Shown: positions 23,276 to 34,867 of the stretch, piece by piece | Numbering within the stretch: position 1 is the stretch's first letter | How the letters are laid out: each line of letters opens with the position of its first letter | NCBI GenBank assembly: GCA_001910725.1 | Contig: MJGA01000004.1 | Span: forward strand, 1,426,001 to 1,490,000 | DNA: 64,000 nucleotides | DNA from: Phanerodontia chrysosporium | Lineage: Eukaryota; Basidiomycota; Agaricomycetes; Polyporales; Phanerochaetaceae | Direction: 5' to 3' | The notes under the pieces: generated by a model | The model's input: only the letters and a program-made list of their open reading frames with translations | Database searches by the model: none | What the model was told of the DNA's origin: nothing | Translations under genes and position numbers: made by a program

Positions 23276-24869
23276 CTACTTGAACAGCGCCTCCAAGTTG
23301 GCGACTGCTTCGCGAGCAGTGCTGCGAATAAAGAGGCCCTGCAGAGCAGCCATACTGACTCTCCGCCCTTCCTTCATCTCACGGGCCACCTGCTCCTCGA
23401 CTAAGCAACCCATGCGCTCCAGTTCCTCCTTGGTGAGGTTTTCCCAACCCTCGGTGCCATCTTCGTAGCCGTAGAATCGAGTGAAGAGTCGTCGGGCCTG
23501 CTCTGGACTTGCATCATCTATCAGAACAGACAGGTCTACTCTTCCCGGTCGAATAAGAGCAGGATCGAGCCGTTCGGGATGATTAGTTGTCATAAAGATG
23601 ATACGTTCTTCACCGGAGGCAACACCGTCCAAGGCATTTAGGAAGCCCGAGAAGGTGACCGAAGACTGGTACCTGAGCGGACAGCATCTGAGAACAAGCC
23701 TCGGGGTATGGACGATTTACGTACCCGTCTTCGCTAGTTTGTACCCGCTTGTTGAACGCAGCGTCGATGTCTTCTATGAGAACGAAACTGCGTTCGGGGC
23801 GTTCGATAGCAGATGTATCAGCTTATCGTCCGCTAGGCCTCGTTCTGATAGGTTTAGCAGCGCGATGTCATACGACAGAGATCCTGCCAGAGCTTGGATG
23901 AACGAAGATTTCCCAGAGCCAGGCGGGCCGTGAAGGAGATAACCCCGTCGGTACGGGATGCCTAGAAGCATGATTAGGCAAGAACGTCCACTGAAGATGA
24001 CAGACGTACCTCTATCAGCATACCATTGTCGCCGGCGCAAGAAAGCTTGCACGTCTTCTTCAATTTTCTCCGCTACACCCTCTTGCAGGACGACGCTCTT
24101 CAGCGGCCTTTTCCGTCGCGGCTGCCCGAACGGCCGCCATTCAATTCCCCAAGGAGTCTGTATGACTAACTTCCCCTCATTGCCACGCATAGCCATGTCT
24201 CTTGCTTCCGAGAGAAGTTGAGGGAAAATACCGCGATCGCGGGAGAGCGTGGTCAGAGTCACAGTCTCCCATGGCACACCCGACATGAGTTGCTGTGACC
24301 GCGTTTCCCGTTCCCTTTTGACCTACTTCGCGATGAGTGTGTGCTAATGCAGCGTGACGTATAACCGCCGCACCTGGATCCATGCCCGCTTGTACCTGAG
24401 CAGGTGCGTTCCAGGCCCTGCTACGAGTTTGAACGACACCGCCGAGCTGCCGTTCTTTAGTTGTTCGTGCAGAGTCTGCACGCTGAGCTGATGGCTACGT
24501 GTCCACGCTCGCATCAGACCTCTTCCAGAAGTCGCCGCATCTTGTGTTTGCTTTGACATCCAGGCGAGGAACCAGTCGTAGGACGGGTCCTTGTTGTTGA
24601 TTTCGAGAGACACCAGCATCCGTCGTCGGAGCGCAACAGAAGACACTGTCACTGCTTGACGGAGCACAGTCAGGGCTACGCCTACACCCTAGGCACAAAT
24701 TAGGACACGCAACCGCGCATGAATACAGAACGCACCATAAGACCAAACCCCGCTTGGAAATACGGGCTAGCTTGACCTCGTTCAGCGATTTCGCGAGCGT
24801 AAAGCGACTGAACGCGTACTTTTCATTTAAAAATCTCCCCAGAAATGAACCTGTCTCTGCAGATAACAT
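23276..24869 (-). CDS. BCS1: Mitochondrial AAA chaperone BCS1 (complex III assembly), one frame break near 5' end
   Basis: Inner-membrane AAA protein that moves the folded Rieske Fe-S protein (Rip1) across the membrane in complex III assembly. From the start at 24869 a short N-terminus leads to the transmembrane segment ([11 protein letters not shown], then [11 protein letters not shown]). The BCS1-specific domain follows ([14 protein letters not shown], then KGPGTHLL-like [26 protein letters not shown]). The AAA domain has Walker [10 protein letters not shown], Walker [28 protein letters not shown] and the sensor region. The C-terminus ends at 23276. To join the first exon to the membrane segment, one base must be added at 24776-24777 (LNE then GQASPYF). 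Convergent with BUD23, 71 bases apart, and divergent from the JmjC gene. Confidence 0.85.
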
Positions 24870-25507
24870 TGCGTCCGCGTCGGTTTCGTTACGGAGCCTG
24901 CGGGTGGTATCGCGACCTCGCGAACCATTGGCGGGGTAGACGAGGACGTGTCAGAAATGGGACATGGTGCCGTCATGTCGTGCTCAGCAGCTTGACAATC
25001 TTCGAAAAGCCGCGGACGTATAGATGCCGCAGCAACTAGAGTTAAAGCAAGGAGGGATGGACGTGGAGGTTAAGTCAGGTAGTCCCCAAAGCGCCGGGCG
25101 CAGTGCGCGACGTCGGACGGTGACCTCCCCGCGACGGCTCTAAGCGTGCAGCTCTCGCATGAATGACGTTTCACACAATTATTTGCGCCATGTACATGCA
25201 TTTACACCGACATTGTCTTGAGCTATGCCTCTCGCGGTGCAACAATGTATGGTCGAAAAGGCTCACGCCACATCAGCTTGTGACGGCTGGGTGACCGGCG
25301 TGAGCGTGACTAGAGCGAGACAACTTGTCCATCCCCACCATCATATGAAGCTTGCTTGGGTGTGAAAGCCCAATCTGAATGAGCAAGGGCGACGGGTAGG
25401 TCCTATCTCGTCGCTTGTATTTACACAGGCTAAATGACAATTACCCATGAACCTGCAAGTCCAAACATTCTCGTCGGCCTAGGCACAGCTTCCGCCTCGC
25501 GTCCCAC
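24870..25507. promoter_or_regulatory. Divergent promoter region of BCS1 and the JmjC gene
   Basis: 638 bases between divergent starts. A 9-base inverted repeat (25261-25269 with 25297-25305) is present but could be chance. An in-frame start for BCS1 at 24976 is possible only in another frame. No gene is supportable. Confidence 0.35.
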
Positions 25508-28500
25508 ATGGAAAGCCTCCGGCGCCGTCTCATGGAGTCTGAGGACTTCGCTAATGATGTCGCCATGCATGCAGCTTCTCTGCAACCTGTAATGCATGAA
25601 CCACAACCTTGTCATCTTTCGTCCCTTCCGATCGGCCCGCCGCCGCAGCTTGCAGCTGTCAACCAACCGCATAAAATACAGGCTAAGGACTGGTCATTAG
25701 AACACCTTTTGAGCAATACGAACTTCAGGAGTGTCCGCCGCGTATCAGCTCTTCTTCCTACATCCCGACTCTTGCATGAATTGGAGTCTCATGAGAGAGA
25801 TGGGTTGCCGCTCATCATTGAAGGTTGGCATAAACATCCACAATGGCCAAAAGATCTCTTCGACATGGAGTGGCTACTAAAGCACTGTGGTCATCACAGT
25901 ACGCAAATTCTCCCTCCCGTCTTTCTATCTTATTGACGTCTATTCCAGAGTGGCACGTCCGCAATGTACGGGATCGCTCCGACAAAGAAATCACTCTCGC
26001 AGATTTCATTCAATGGTCACGAGACAGGGTGTCGTGCAGTGCATCAGAAGGTCACGTAGGATGACACTTCCCCCGCTTTCTCAACTAATGCGATATCCAC
26101 ACAGATGCCGACGACGAGCTCTTGTACGGCAAAGACGCACCATGTCCGCCCGAATGGAGAGACTGGGTAACAGAAAGTGACATTCTCCCTGCAGTACTTC
26201 GTCCGTACGGACCGACTGACCTGCTTCGAAATCTCACGGAGTCGGTACGGGCCTATGTCGGCTGCGCGAGATCTTCTATAACTAACACCACCTGCAGGAA
26301 AATGTCGAATCGCTCATGTGTTACCTCGGTGTTGGAGATACTTTCACTCCTTGCCACAAAGACCTGTGTGCGTCCTCAGGTCAGAACATCATGTGCTATA
26401 CGGAGGACGGCGGTTCCTCTTTCTGGTTCATGACAGCCTCTTCCGATGCTCCTGCGGCTGGCGAATATTTCCAGAGGAAGATCGGGCAGGAACTGGACTG
26501 GGAGGCGCACGTCGTCACCGTCGACGAGTTTGCGGGTGCTCCGTTCCAAGTATTTGTCGCCGAGCAAAAACTAGGTGACCTGGTCCTTGTGCCCCCGCGG
26601 AGTTGCCACCAGGTGGTCAATCACGGTGGGCTGACCGTTAAGACCTCCTGGTCGAGGATGACCTTGAGAGGGCTCGAGACGGCTTTGTATCACGAATTGC
26701 CGATCTACAGACGGTGCGTGTTTTATCTACACTCTGGTTTGCCTGTCTTCTAATTGTGTTACAGCGTCTGTCGTCCTGAGCAATACCGCGTCAAATATAT
26801 ACTATATCGCACGTTGCTCCAGCGCACAGCAGAGATCAAAGCCCTGAGACCTGTATCACAGTCGTTTCAGGGTGAACATCCGTCGTCTGCACCCTCGTCT
26901 CCATGTGCCAAACCTTTGCCTTCCTTCACATCGTATTTGGCCGCTGTATCTTCGAACACAACGTCCTTGTCCGACACTGGAGCAGAAGATCATATTTCAC
27001 ACATAGCAAGAGAGATGGCCGACTTAATCGATATGTTCGACATCATCCTTTACGAGGAGTATAGCTCTTCGCACAGAAGATTACCTACTATCTTCTCCAG
27101 TGCTCCATCCCTGCCAGGCTCGATCACAACCACCCGTTGCAGTCAATTCTGTCCGCCGTGCGAACACCATCCAAGCGTAAACTGAAGCCTTCAGAGAAGG
27201 TCTCTCAATCAGATGAGCCTCAGCCGCTTGGCAATTTCTGCTGCGACTTCTGCGGCGCCGATATTTTCCAGAGCTTCTTCGAATGCAATAGCTGCCAGTC
27301 CTTCCACGCCGAGCAGCTGAGCTCTGACGACCAAGATGAGGTTCATCCAGGAGACGGAGTTCTCATATGCCCTCCATGCTATGCTGAAGGAAGGACCTGC
27401 AGCTGCGAACAAATGGTTCCAGGTCAATGCCGTCCCTTCTCTGACCTGCTACGAGACCGCAACGAGGCCGCAGCAGCGTTGTCTATTGTACAGACGAGCC
27501 CCCGATATCAGGAGCTGCACGAAAAGTGAGTGACGCCTGTGACAACTAGACTCAGCTGAGATTCGTTCACAGGACAATTCGAAACTCTCATCGACTTAAG
27601 ATCTTCGAGGCCGCATGTCGACTTCAACGTATGAGGAATGAAGTGTCATATGTGTGTCCAGGCCGATTCTTTTTTACTGCTATCTCTAGTCCTAATGAGT
27701 TCGACCACAAGACACGCAAGTGCAAGTGTGGATACACGGGGCTAGCATTCGAGGTGTTCAATTGCAAACCGTGTCATCGCTCAACCTGCCTCAGAGATCT
27801 CCTGACCTCAGGAATCCATGCCGCAGAGGTCCTCCTCGAATACAAAGACGGGGGCGACAGATGGCATGCCGCACATAAGATGGTCAGGGCAGACTTCAAG
27901 GGAAACATCTCCGAGCTGCAAGAGGCGGAACGAAGCGGCACGGTAATTGAGCGCAAGGATAGGCTCGTGTTCGTGGCGCAGCGATACCGTGCCTGTAGGC
28001 CACTCAACCCATCGAACACGCGGCGAGGTTGGTATGATGAACCGGACAACAATCACAGTGGGAACATCGATTCGGTAGTCGCCTTCCATACTTCACGTGT
28101 CTCCATTGACTGAACCCTACTATGTAGACCCTAGTCGGGAACGTGTTGGACCACTCGCTCGTGTCTGCAGCATTGCCCGTCATATCTCGAGTACCTCCCT
28201 CGCGTCCTGCTTCTACTACAACGATGTCCTCTGAGCCCCAAGAGGCAGACGTTGTTGTGGTACAACTACGACGAGAGGAGCCATCATTGCCTAGCGCCCA
28301 AGACTCACAACCCATCCTCAACATCAAACTATCGTCTCCTCCCAGATTGCAATCCCGCACAGGCTCACCTACGAAACCCCTCGGGAAGTCGTCTAGTACT
28401 CGTCACAAGGTATACGTTTGCGTCCCGCCACCTCCTACCTTCGGAAAACGACCGAGCAGTGCGAGGAAACCAGTAACTATTCCACCAGTAAGTAATGCAA

Positions 28501-30273
28501 GCGCATCGTTTCGTAACGTCAAGTGATACCTTTGTACCCAGGCCCCACATATGGAGTCAAGTGCAAAGGAAGACGACAGTCATGTCGCGGCTACTCAGCT
28601 CGCTCAATGCCTAACAGCTGCCAATGCTGGACAGCCCTCGACGCATCGCCCCAGAGGTCATCCTTACCTCGTCGCGCAAAGGCCCAGCGAATCCAGTCTC
28701 CATCTCCGGAGCGAGTGCCTGCAGATGCGCGAGACGACGACGGCTCTCCGCCAAAAAAGAAACTCAAGACCACCGCGGCTAACCACAATCCAAAGAGCAT
28801 CGTTAAAGGAGTCCGTGGGAGACTTCCTGGAAGGGCTGCTGCGCAGTTTAACGCGCAGGATGCAGCTACCACCAGCAATACTTCCAAAGCATCCGAGATA
28901 GCACCCACTGAACTGTCCGTTTCGCCTACATCACCGTCCTCGTCTCGAACTCTTGAAGGCACGCCTGCTGAACCAGACGCAGCTGCAACCTGGACAAAGC
29001 AGCAAGTACCACCGCTTGACCAGCCAATACAGGTCCTCCCCCTCGAACAAGGCCTACAAACGACTTCAGCTGTGTCATCTATCGCCTCAACGTCTACAGA
29101 GGTACTTTACCACTTATGTCCATCGGCTACGCCAACCACACATCTGCACCCTCGAGCCGCTCTCGACGCAGAGGGTGAGGTGCGCACTGCATCGCTTACG
29201 CGATCTGCAGAGCGTTTCAGCTCTCAGACCGGCCCACCCTTAACCATCGGACAACTCGTCAGAGTCGTCGAGGACGTCGTCGAGAACGCCGTCAAGGACG
29301 CCGTTAGTCGCGCCGCCACGGATCTCGAGAGACGGGTTGAGCAACTCGAGAAGACCAACGATCGGTCACACCGACTTCAGGAACAGCTCACAGAGTCGGG
29401 CAGCACATTGTGGAAATTGGAGTCCAGACTACATGACGCGTTTTCAAAGCTCCTTCTGCAACAGTCGCAGCTGAATGACGCGAATAACAAGATATGGGAC
29501 AATCAGAGCCAAGACCATGACGTACATGGTGCCCTCAGAACGTTGAAGGAGAAAGTCGGACGTCAAGAAACCGAGCTTCGCGAATTGAAGGAGATCAATT
29601 CCAGATTGGAGTCCCGCCTACAAACCGTCGTATCCGAGGTCGAAACGTTGCATCGCGACGTCGAACACAGTCGGGAAGCGCAACCTACAGGCCAGCTTGC
29701 GTCTGCAGAGATGGCTGGATTGCTGTCCTCATTGCTGCAAAAACTGACGGACGCCACTATCACATCTACGCGTAACTCGCCTCCAGCGCAAGTGACACAA
29801 GTGGAAGCTGCACCGACGGAGCCGGCAGAGAATCAAGAAGACCCGGTTCCTTTCTCGACACCATGCGTAAGTCATGATGTCGATTTATCTCCGAGTTCTG
29901 CCTCCTAAAGCGGTGTTGTTAGACCCCGCCACGCCCGGGTTCATCTTCGGACGACTACGACGATGCAATCACTCTCAGGCGAGGCCGGTCTGAACACCGT
30001 CAAGTCGAAGAAAGCCGTGCAAGGTCGCGATCTCCCACGCAACAGTATCACCATCGCCCGTACCATCCCAGACCTTATTACAGAGGCGGGTACAACCATC
30101 GAGGCAACTACCATCATCGTGGTCACTACAACCCACGTTATCCGCGAGGAAACTGGCATCACAGAGGCCATGGCGGGCATGACTCGCATTATCATTACAA
30201 CCGAGGCAGAGGTCAAGGCGCGAGAAGTGCGTCCCAGTATCGACACTATGACAGGGATGAGGAAGACGAATAG
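25508..30273 (+). CDS. JmjC-domain protein with zinc clusters, coiled coil and Arg/Gly/Tyr/His-rich tail
   Basis: Putative 2-oxoglutarate/Fe(II) oxygenase, probably chromatin-associated. The start at 25508 gives a helical N-terminus. The JmjC core spans about 26300-26700: MCYLGVGDTFTPCHKDLC supplies the HxD iron ligands and RSCHQVVNHGGLTVKTSW the distal histidine. A Cys-rich module follows (FCCDFCGAD, FFECNSCQSFH, ICPPCYAEGRTCSCEQ) and a second one (RKCKCGYTG, NCKPCHRSTC) near 27720-27790. Later exons hold a Ser/Pro-rich linker with SPPKKKLKT (a likely nuclear signal), a roughly 180-residue coiled coil (about 29250-29700), and a last exon (29924-30273) of repeated RG/YNHR/HHR units ending DRDEEDE. 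Introns at 28076-28128, 28492-28545 and 29866-29923 link the parts. It could instead be two genes, split near 28113-28225. One splice near 26027 needs an extra base. Confidence 0.7.
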
Positions 30274-30631
30274 GATTTCCAACGATGTCGATTGCGGTTT
30301 CGCTACTACACCGGATTGTTTTCTTGGGGTCACATGTGAATCACTATATGCATTATATTACCGGCAGCTCTTGAACTGCGCCACATGCGATGCACATATG
30401 TCATGGTCGTATATATATTATTAGAGATGATCGTAAAGAAGGTAGAGGGTTAGGACGATGGGAATCCAGGATGGAACGACAGCAAAGCAGCAATGTAAGG
30501 TGGTGAAACAATGCAGAGGTATCCGAGTGTGAAGAAAGAAAGTGAACGTATGACCCAGGACCTAGCCGTATCGAAAATCCATTATGAGATAACAAAAAGA
30601 GCGTCATTCAAGGAAGAGAACAGACTCAGGC
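30274..30631. terminator. Convergent 3' flank of the JmjC gene and casein kinase I
   Basis: 358 bases between convergent stops, AT-rich around 30335-30430. It fits two facing 3' UTRs. No gene seen. Confidence 0.35.
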
Positions 30632-32663
30632 TTAGCCACATCTACATGTCAGGATCTGCCACAGGGTGTTCTTCGGTCGCTCTTCGGTCGCCTGACCATG
30701 GTAGTCACCGCCATTGGCGACGCCATGTTCACCGCCCACTGCACGGACGTTGGAGACAGCCGGAGGCGCAGCACCGACGCTGGAGACCATAGGTGATGCA
30801 CGTCCATACTGCTGCTGTGTCGCGGAATACTCGTCCAGGGTGTTTTCGCCTCGCCCGTATGCGTCGTAACCCGCATTGGCGTACGGATGTTGGGGTGTTC
30901 CTGGCTGGCTCATGCGCCGATTTGACGACCCTATCGGCACGTCGACATGGGCAGCAGCGGACAGAGGCGTCACCTGTCCTGGTGCGTTGCCCCCTCCGGG
31001 AACAAGAGCTTGCGGCACTTGACGGGATTGTTGTTGTCGTGAGCCCTGGCGGACCATGGCGGGAGAAGGTGGCAGGACAGCACCTGGCCCAGCCGCCTGC
31101 TGCGATGCCCGCCGCCGGTCGTCTCGGTTGGCCTCTCTCCTGCGGTCGTTCGCCGGAGTGGCTGGTGCATTCTGGATCTGCGCCAATATTTGATTTTGTC
31201 CCTGGGAAATCGGTGAACGTTATGCCAAGAAGACCAACTTTATGACGTACGACTGAGGCTTCCCAGCCCTTGCCACCTGAGAACGGCAAGATATCAGCCG
31301 AAGTACGGTGACATTGCGGAGAGACCGCACCATTGAGTAGATTCCAGTCGTATACACCATCCTCGACGTCACCATTATTCTTCAGCACTTTCGCGAACAG
31401 CTCCCGCAGGAAGTCATAGTCAGGTGTCTCCTCGAATCCGAGTTTGCGAACGTAGTTGAGATAGATCCCGAACTCCTCTATGATACGTGATCAACAACAG
31501 GCAACGGCGGAGAGAATAGTAAGACGCACCCGGGAAGCCCTCGCACAACTCCTTGATAGGTGTAGTTTGCTTCTTCTCACCAATCTTCTCGTACTTCTGC
31601 TTGTTCGTCGCAGCCTTGAGGCCTTGCCACGGAAGGCTACCTCGTAAGAAGTACATGAAAACATGGCCTAGTGATTCTAGGTCGTCACGGCGTGATTGTT
31701 CTAGATACGAAAATGAATTAGGGCGCTGCAGTGATACAATACAAACATGTTCGACGGACCTCGTCCAAGATGCGTATTGATACTCATATAACGTGCCGTG
31801 CCGCTGAGCGACTTGCGTTCCCGGTAGGGAATGTGCTGCTTCGTCTTGGGATCTCGGTATTGCTTGGCCATACCAAAGTCGACGACATGTATCACTGGTT
31901 CGGCCGATGAGCGCACCGAGCAGATACAAGACTCCTGAGACTCACCGTTCGCATTCTTGGTCCCTGGTCGACCTATCAAGAAGTTGTCTGGCTTGATATC
32001 CCGGTAGATGAGGTTCTTCTCATGGATCGTTTGTACACGAGTGATCTACAGGCGCGGACAATGAGTTGGACACGACCCAAGAGGGTGCCCGGACGAGAGC
32101 ATGAGCGTACCATCTGGCGCGCAGCCATGCAAACAGTCTTGATTGAGAATTTGCGCCCGCACATGTCAAAAAGGTCCTCAAGACTCGGACCGAGAAGGTC
32201 AATAACAAGAATATTATGAAGCCCCTCCTGCCCGAAGTGGTATATTTGGGGTATCCCCGCTGTTGTCAGAGAAGATGGCCGCAGTCAGCGGCGCGAACTT
32301 GACAGCACAGGAAGGCACGACTGACGGCATCCGGCCAATATACGATATGAACGACATTCGTCCCGTAGTTGCGGCGCCTCAGCTTTCCTCGGTTCCTAGG
32401 GAAATGGAGCGAAGGTGAGTGGTGGAGCTCGGGATGGTCGTCCGTAGTGAGAGCGCACAAATTTGATAGCAACGGTCTGCGAGTTGAGCAGATTCGTGCC
32501 TGCGGAGGCAGCCGGCCGGGTTAGGAGCACTCGCGGAAGGCGTGCTGGGCCGGCACACACCTTCAAAGATGACACCAAAGGAACCCTCCCCGATTTTCTT
32601 CCCTACACGGTAATGAGTGCCGACGATGTTGTTGGAAGAGTTGGAGGAGTGTGAGTGGGACAT
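30632..32663 (-). CDS. Casein kinase I family Ser/Thr kinase
   Basis: CK1-family protein kinase, most like the fungal YCK/Cki1 group. The start at 32663 gives [18 protein letters not shown], then the glycine loop [14 protein letters not shown]. After an intron come VAIKF and, in separate exons, [13 protein letters not shown]. The next blocks are [32 protein letters not shown], catalytic [26 protein letters not shown] (DFG), the CK1 signature [16 protein letters not shown], and [19 protein letters not shown]. The kinase domain ends near [20 protein letters not shown] Gln/Pro/Arg-rich tail runs to the stop at 30632 and ends LTCRCG. Cysteines at the very end recall the palmitoylated C-terminus that ties Yck kinases to the plasma membrane, but the pattern here is Cys-x-Cys-Gly. 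An unusually long acidic-free insert ([11 protein letters not shown]) sits before the VVDFG motif and may be intron-derived. Confidence 0.88.
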
Positions 32664-33188
32664 GGCCAGGCCGTCGGGTGGGGTGAAAGGAAGAAAGGAA
32701 AGGGAGGATGGGAAGGCTGAAGGCTGGAGGCCCCACTGGCCAGGATGTGAGCAGAGACCGGACAAGTCGCACTCCCACCTCCAGAGGAACCTCGGTGCTT
32801 GCCGGTAACCAGACGCTCGCTTACTCCATGTGGCGACTCTCCCTCTGCACACACACAGCAAACAACATTGACGAGACTACGGTGCAGGTATTTAGGGTGG
32901 GCTACTACAGTGCAGGACAAATAGTACAATTCGTCATATAACTATGCAAACGAGACAACACAGCGTACGAAGAGAGTGAGGATATCCAGCGGACGAGACA
33001 AAAGTCATTAACGGCAACAAGAGGTCAAGCAGACACCCTGATCAGACCGAAACATACGAGCGAGAATATGCGACCAATGATATACAGAGCCAATGCGAGA
33101 GATGAGAGGTATCGTGGGCGTGCGATACAGACACGCGGACGACCAGGAGTGCCCCAGGTCTTTTGGCTTCGGCAAGGCTGCGTGCACC
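32664..33188. other. Intergenic: CK1 promoter and GID4 3' flank
   Basis: 525 bases between two minus-strand genes. Purine-rich on the plus strand near 32680-32760, so pyrimidine-rich upstream of the CK1 start, a common fungal promoter feature. No gene seen. Confidence 0.3.
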
Positions 33189-34867
33189 CTACCGGAACTC
33201 AAAGCTAGAGCTGGTATGCTCGGGGACGTGGACAAGAGACAGTTGTTGATACCTGCCAAGGCACAGTCAGTCAGCGCTACGCCTCTACCACAGGCACCCG
33301 ATCAACTCACGGCTCCGAGTGCTGATGGAAGTAGAATCCGCTCATGGTGGCGACAGGTGTTGTGTATGCAGCCCGGGTAGACGAGGGTGAGCGCATCAGC
33401 CTTCGTGAGCCTCGGCTGGCGGATTCTCGCCGAAGTCGAGGGGAGGTAACCTCGGGTTTCGGCAGGGACGAGTGCACAGGAGGTGACAATTCTGGGAGGT
33501 CTTCCAATGTAGGAGAGAGCGGACTGTCCAGCGCCGCATGGGTAGGTTGTGGGTTGAAATCGACGCAGACATAATAGAAGCCTGTTTCACGAACGTGAGC
33601 CAAAGAGCCCAAAGGCGACAATCAATGATCGAAAGCGCGGCACACTCACCAGCAAAGCTCGCGCCGCTGATATCCTGCACCCGGTGGTCGGGAACCAAGA
33701 ACTTCTCTTTCCACCTCATGAAGACAGCTCCTCGGTCGGCGTCTTTCATGGTGAGGTGCGGCTTCTTGAGCTCATTGCGGACGTGCCGGAACGCAGGGAA
33801 ACGGCCCCAATGGACCATGTCTTCCTGCTCCGTCGCGCCCCAGTTCCTAGTCAAGAAGCCATACCGACTGCCAATGATCTCTGCGTCAAAGTACGTGGTG
33901 AGTTCAGGCCAGTCATCTGTCAGTCCGCGTATGCGGAGGTATCCACAGAGGTGGGAGAGCGAAAAGTCGACGTCCTGGAAGGAAATAGCACCTTCAGAAA
34001 CAGGTCCCGACGATGGGAATGCCCTGAAGATATACTAACCACAATGGTCACGCTGACATCGTAGCTGTTCCGGCCGCTCTTCTGTGTGCCCTGGAAAATA
34101 GCACCGGGATATAGACAATGGTGTCCTTGTGACCTGACACGAAGACGAGTGATGTCGACAAGAGGATCCGGCTGCGCAGAAGAGTGGTGTGGCAACTGAG
34201 CACGATCCCTGACTGAGGACGCCCAGAGATTAGCGGAGAGTGGGGAGTGGGAGAGACTAGTCGAGGACGCGGGCGCTTGACCCTGATTGGAGGCAGCGCC
34301 GTGATTGACGACGACGGTGAGTGCCTGGCGGGTCGGCAAAGAGTCGAAAGACGATCCCTCGACGAACGACGGCCGTTGAAAAGCAGTCGACGACGCGGGT
34401 ATGGGCTGTGGTCGGGTAGCAAGTGGAGAGTCCATGTCGACATCATCATTGTGTCGAGAAGCGTGCGGCTGCTGCTGTTGTTGTGGCTCATGTTGGTCTG
34501 CAGGGCAAGCAGTGACGGCGTCGACAGGCAGGTGCAGTGCGTCTGCCTCGTTGTCGGAAGCCTGGAGAGAGGCTGCGCGGCGGCGAAGCTCTCTTTCCAT
34601 CTGGGCAAAAAGGACCTCGCCCCTCGCAGTTGATACCGGAGGGGCTTCCATCCTCGCGGCAAGAACGCGAGTCCGACATGGCGGACAAACAATGCTGGTG
34701 TCGCTGGCGTCTTCGCCGTCGTGTAGCAGGAAGGGAGTCGTCGCAGAGTCACCAGAGAGCGGGCGGTGACACGCCGAGCAGACCTTTATCTGCTGCTGGG
34801 GGAGCTCCTGCTGCTGTTGGACGTGGGGGGCGGGGTGTTCTGCGGGCATGGTGGAGGACGAGGGCAT
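33189..34867 (-). CDS. GID4: GID/CTLH E3 ligase substrate receptor GID4 (VID24)
   Basis: Substrate receptor of the GID/CTLH ubiquitin ligase, which recognises N-terminal proline of gluconeogenic enzymes for degradation. The start chosen at 34867 gives a Gln-rich leader; an in-frame ATG at 34963 is possible. Residues about 30-64 contain CSAC and CPPC pairs, then a 200-residue disordered part. The beta-barrel begins at LYPGAIFQGTQKSGRNSY and continues after an intron as DVDFSLSHLCGYLRIRGLT, TYFDAEIIGSRYGFLTRNWG, HWGRFPAFRHV and MRWKEKFLVPDHRVQDISGA. FYYVCVDF opens the next exon, interrupted by a Ser/Pro-rich insert, then GFYFHQHSEP and a last exon (YQQLSLVHVPEHTSSSFEFR) ending at 33189. These are the conserved Vid24/GID4 blocks in order. 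Confidence 0.88.

Noticed and set aside
25261..25305. Perfect 9-base inverted repeat with 27-base loop in the BCS1/JmjC promoter
   Set aside because: About a dozen such pairs are expected by chance in 64 kb; no other support for a function.
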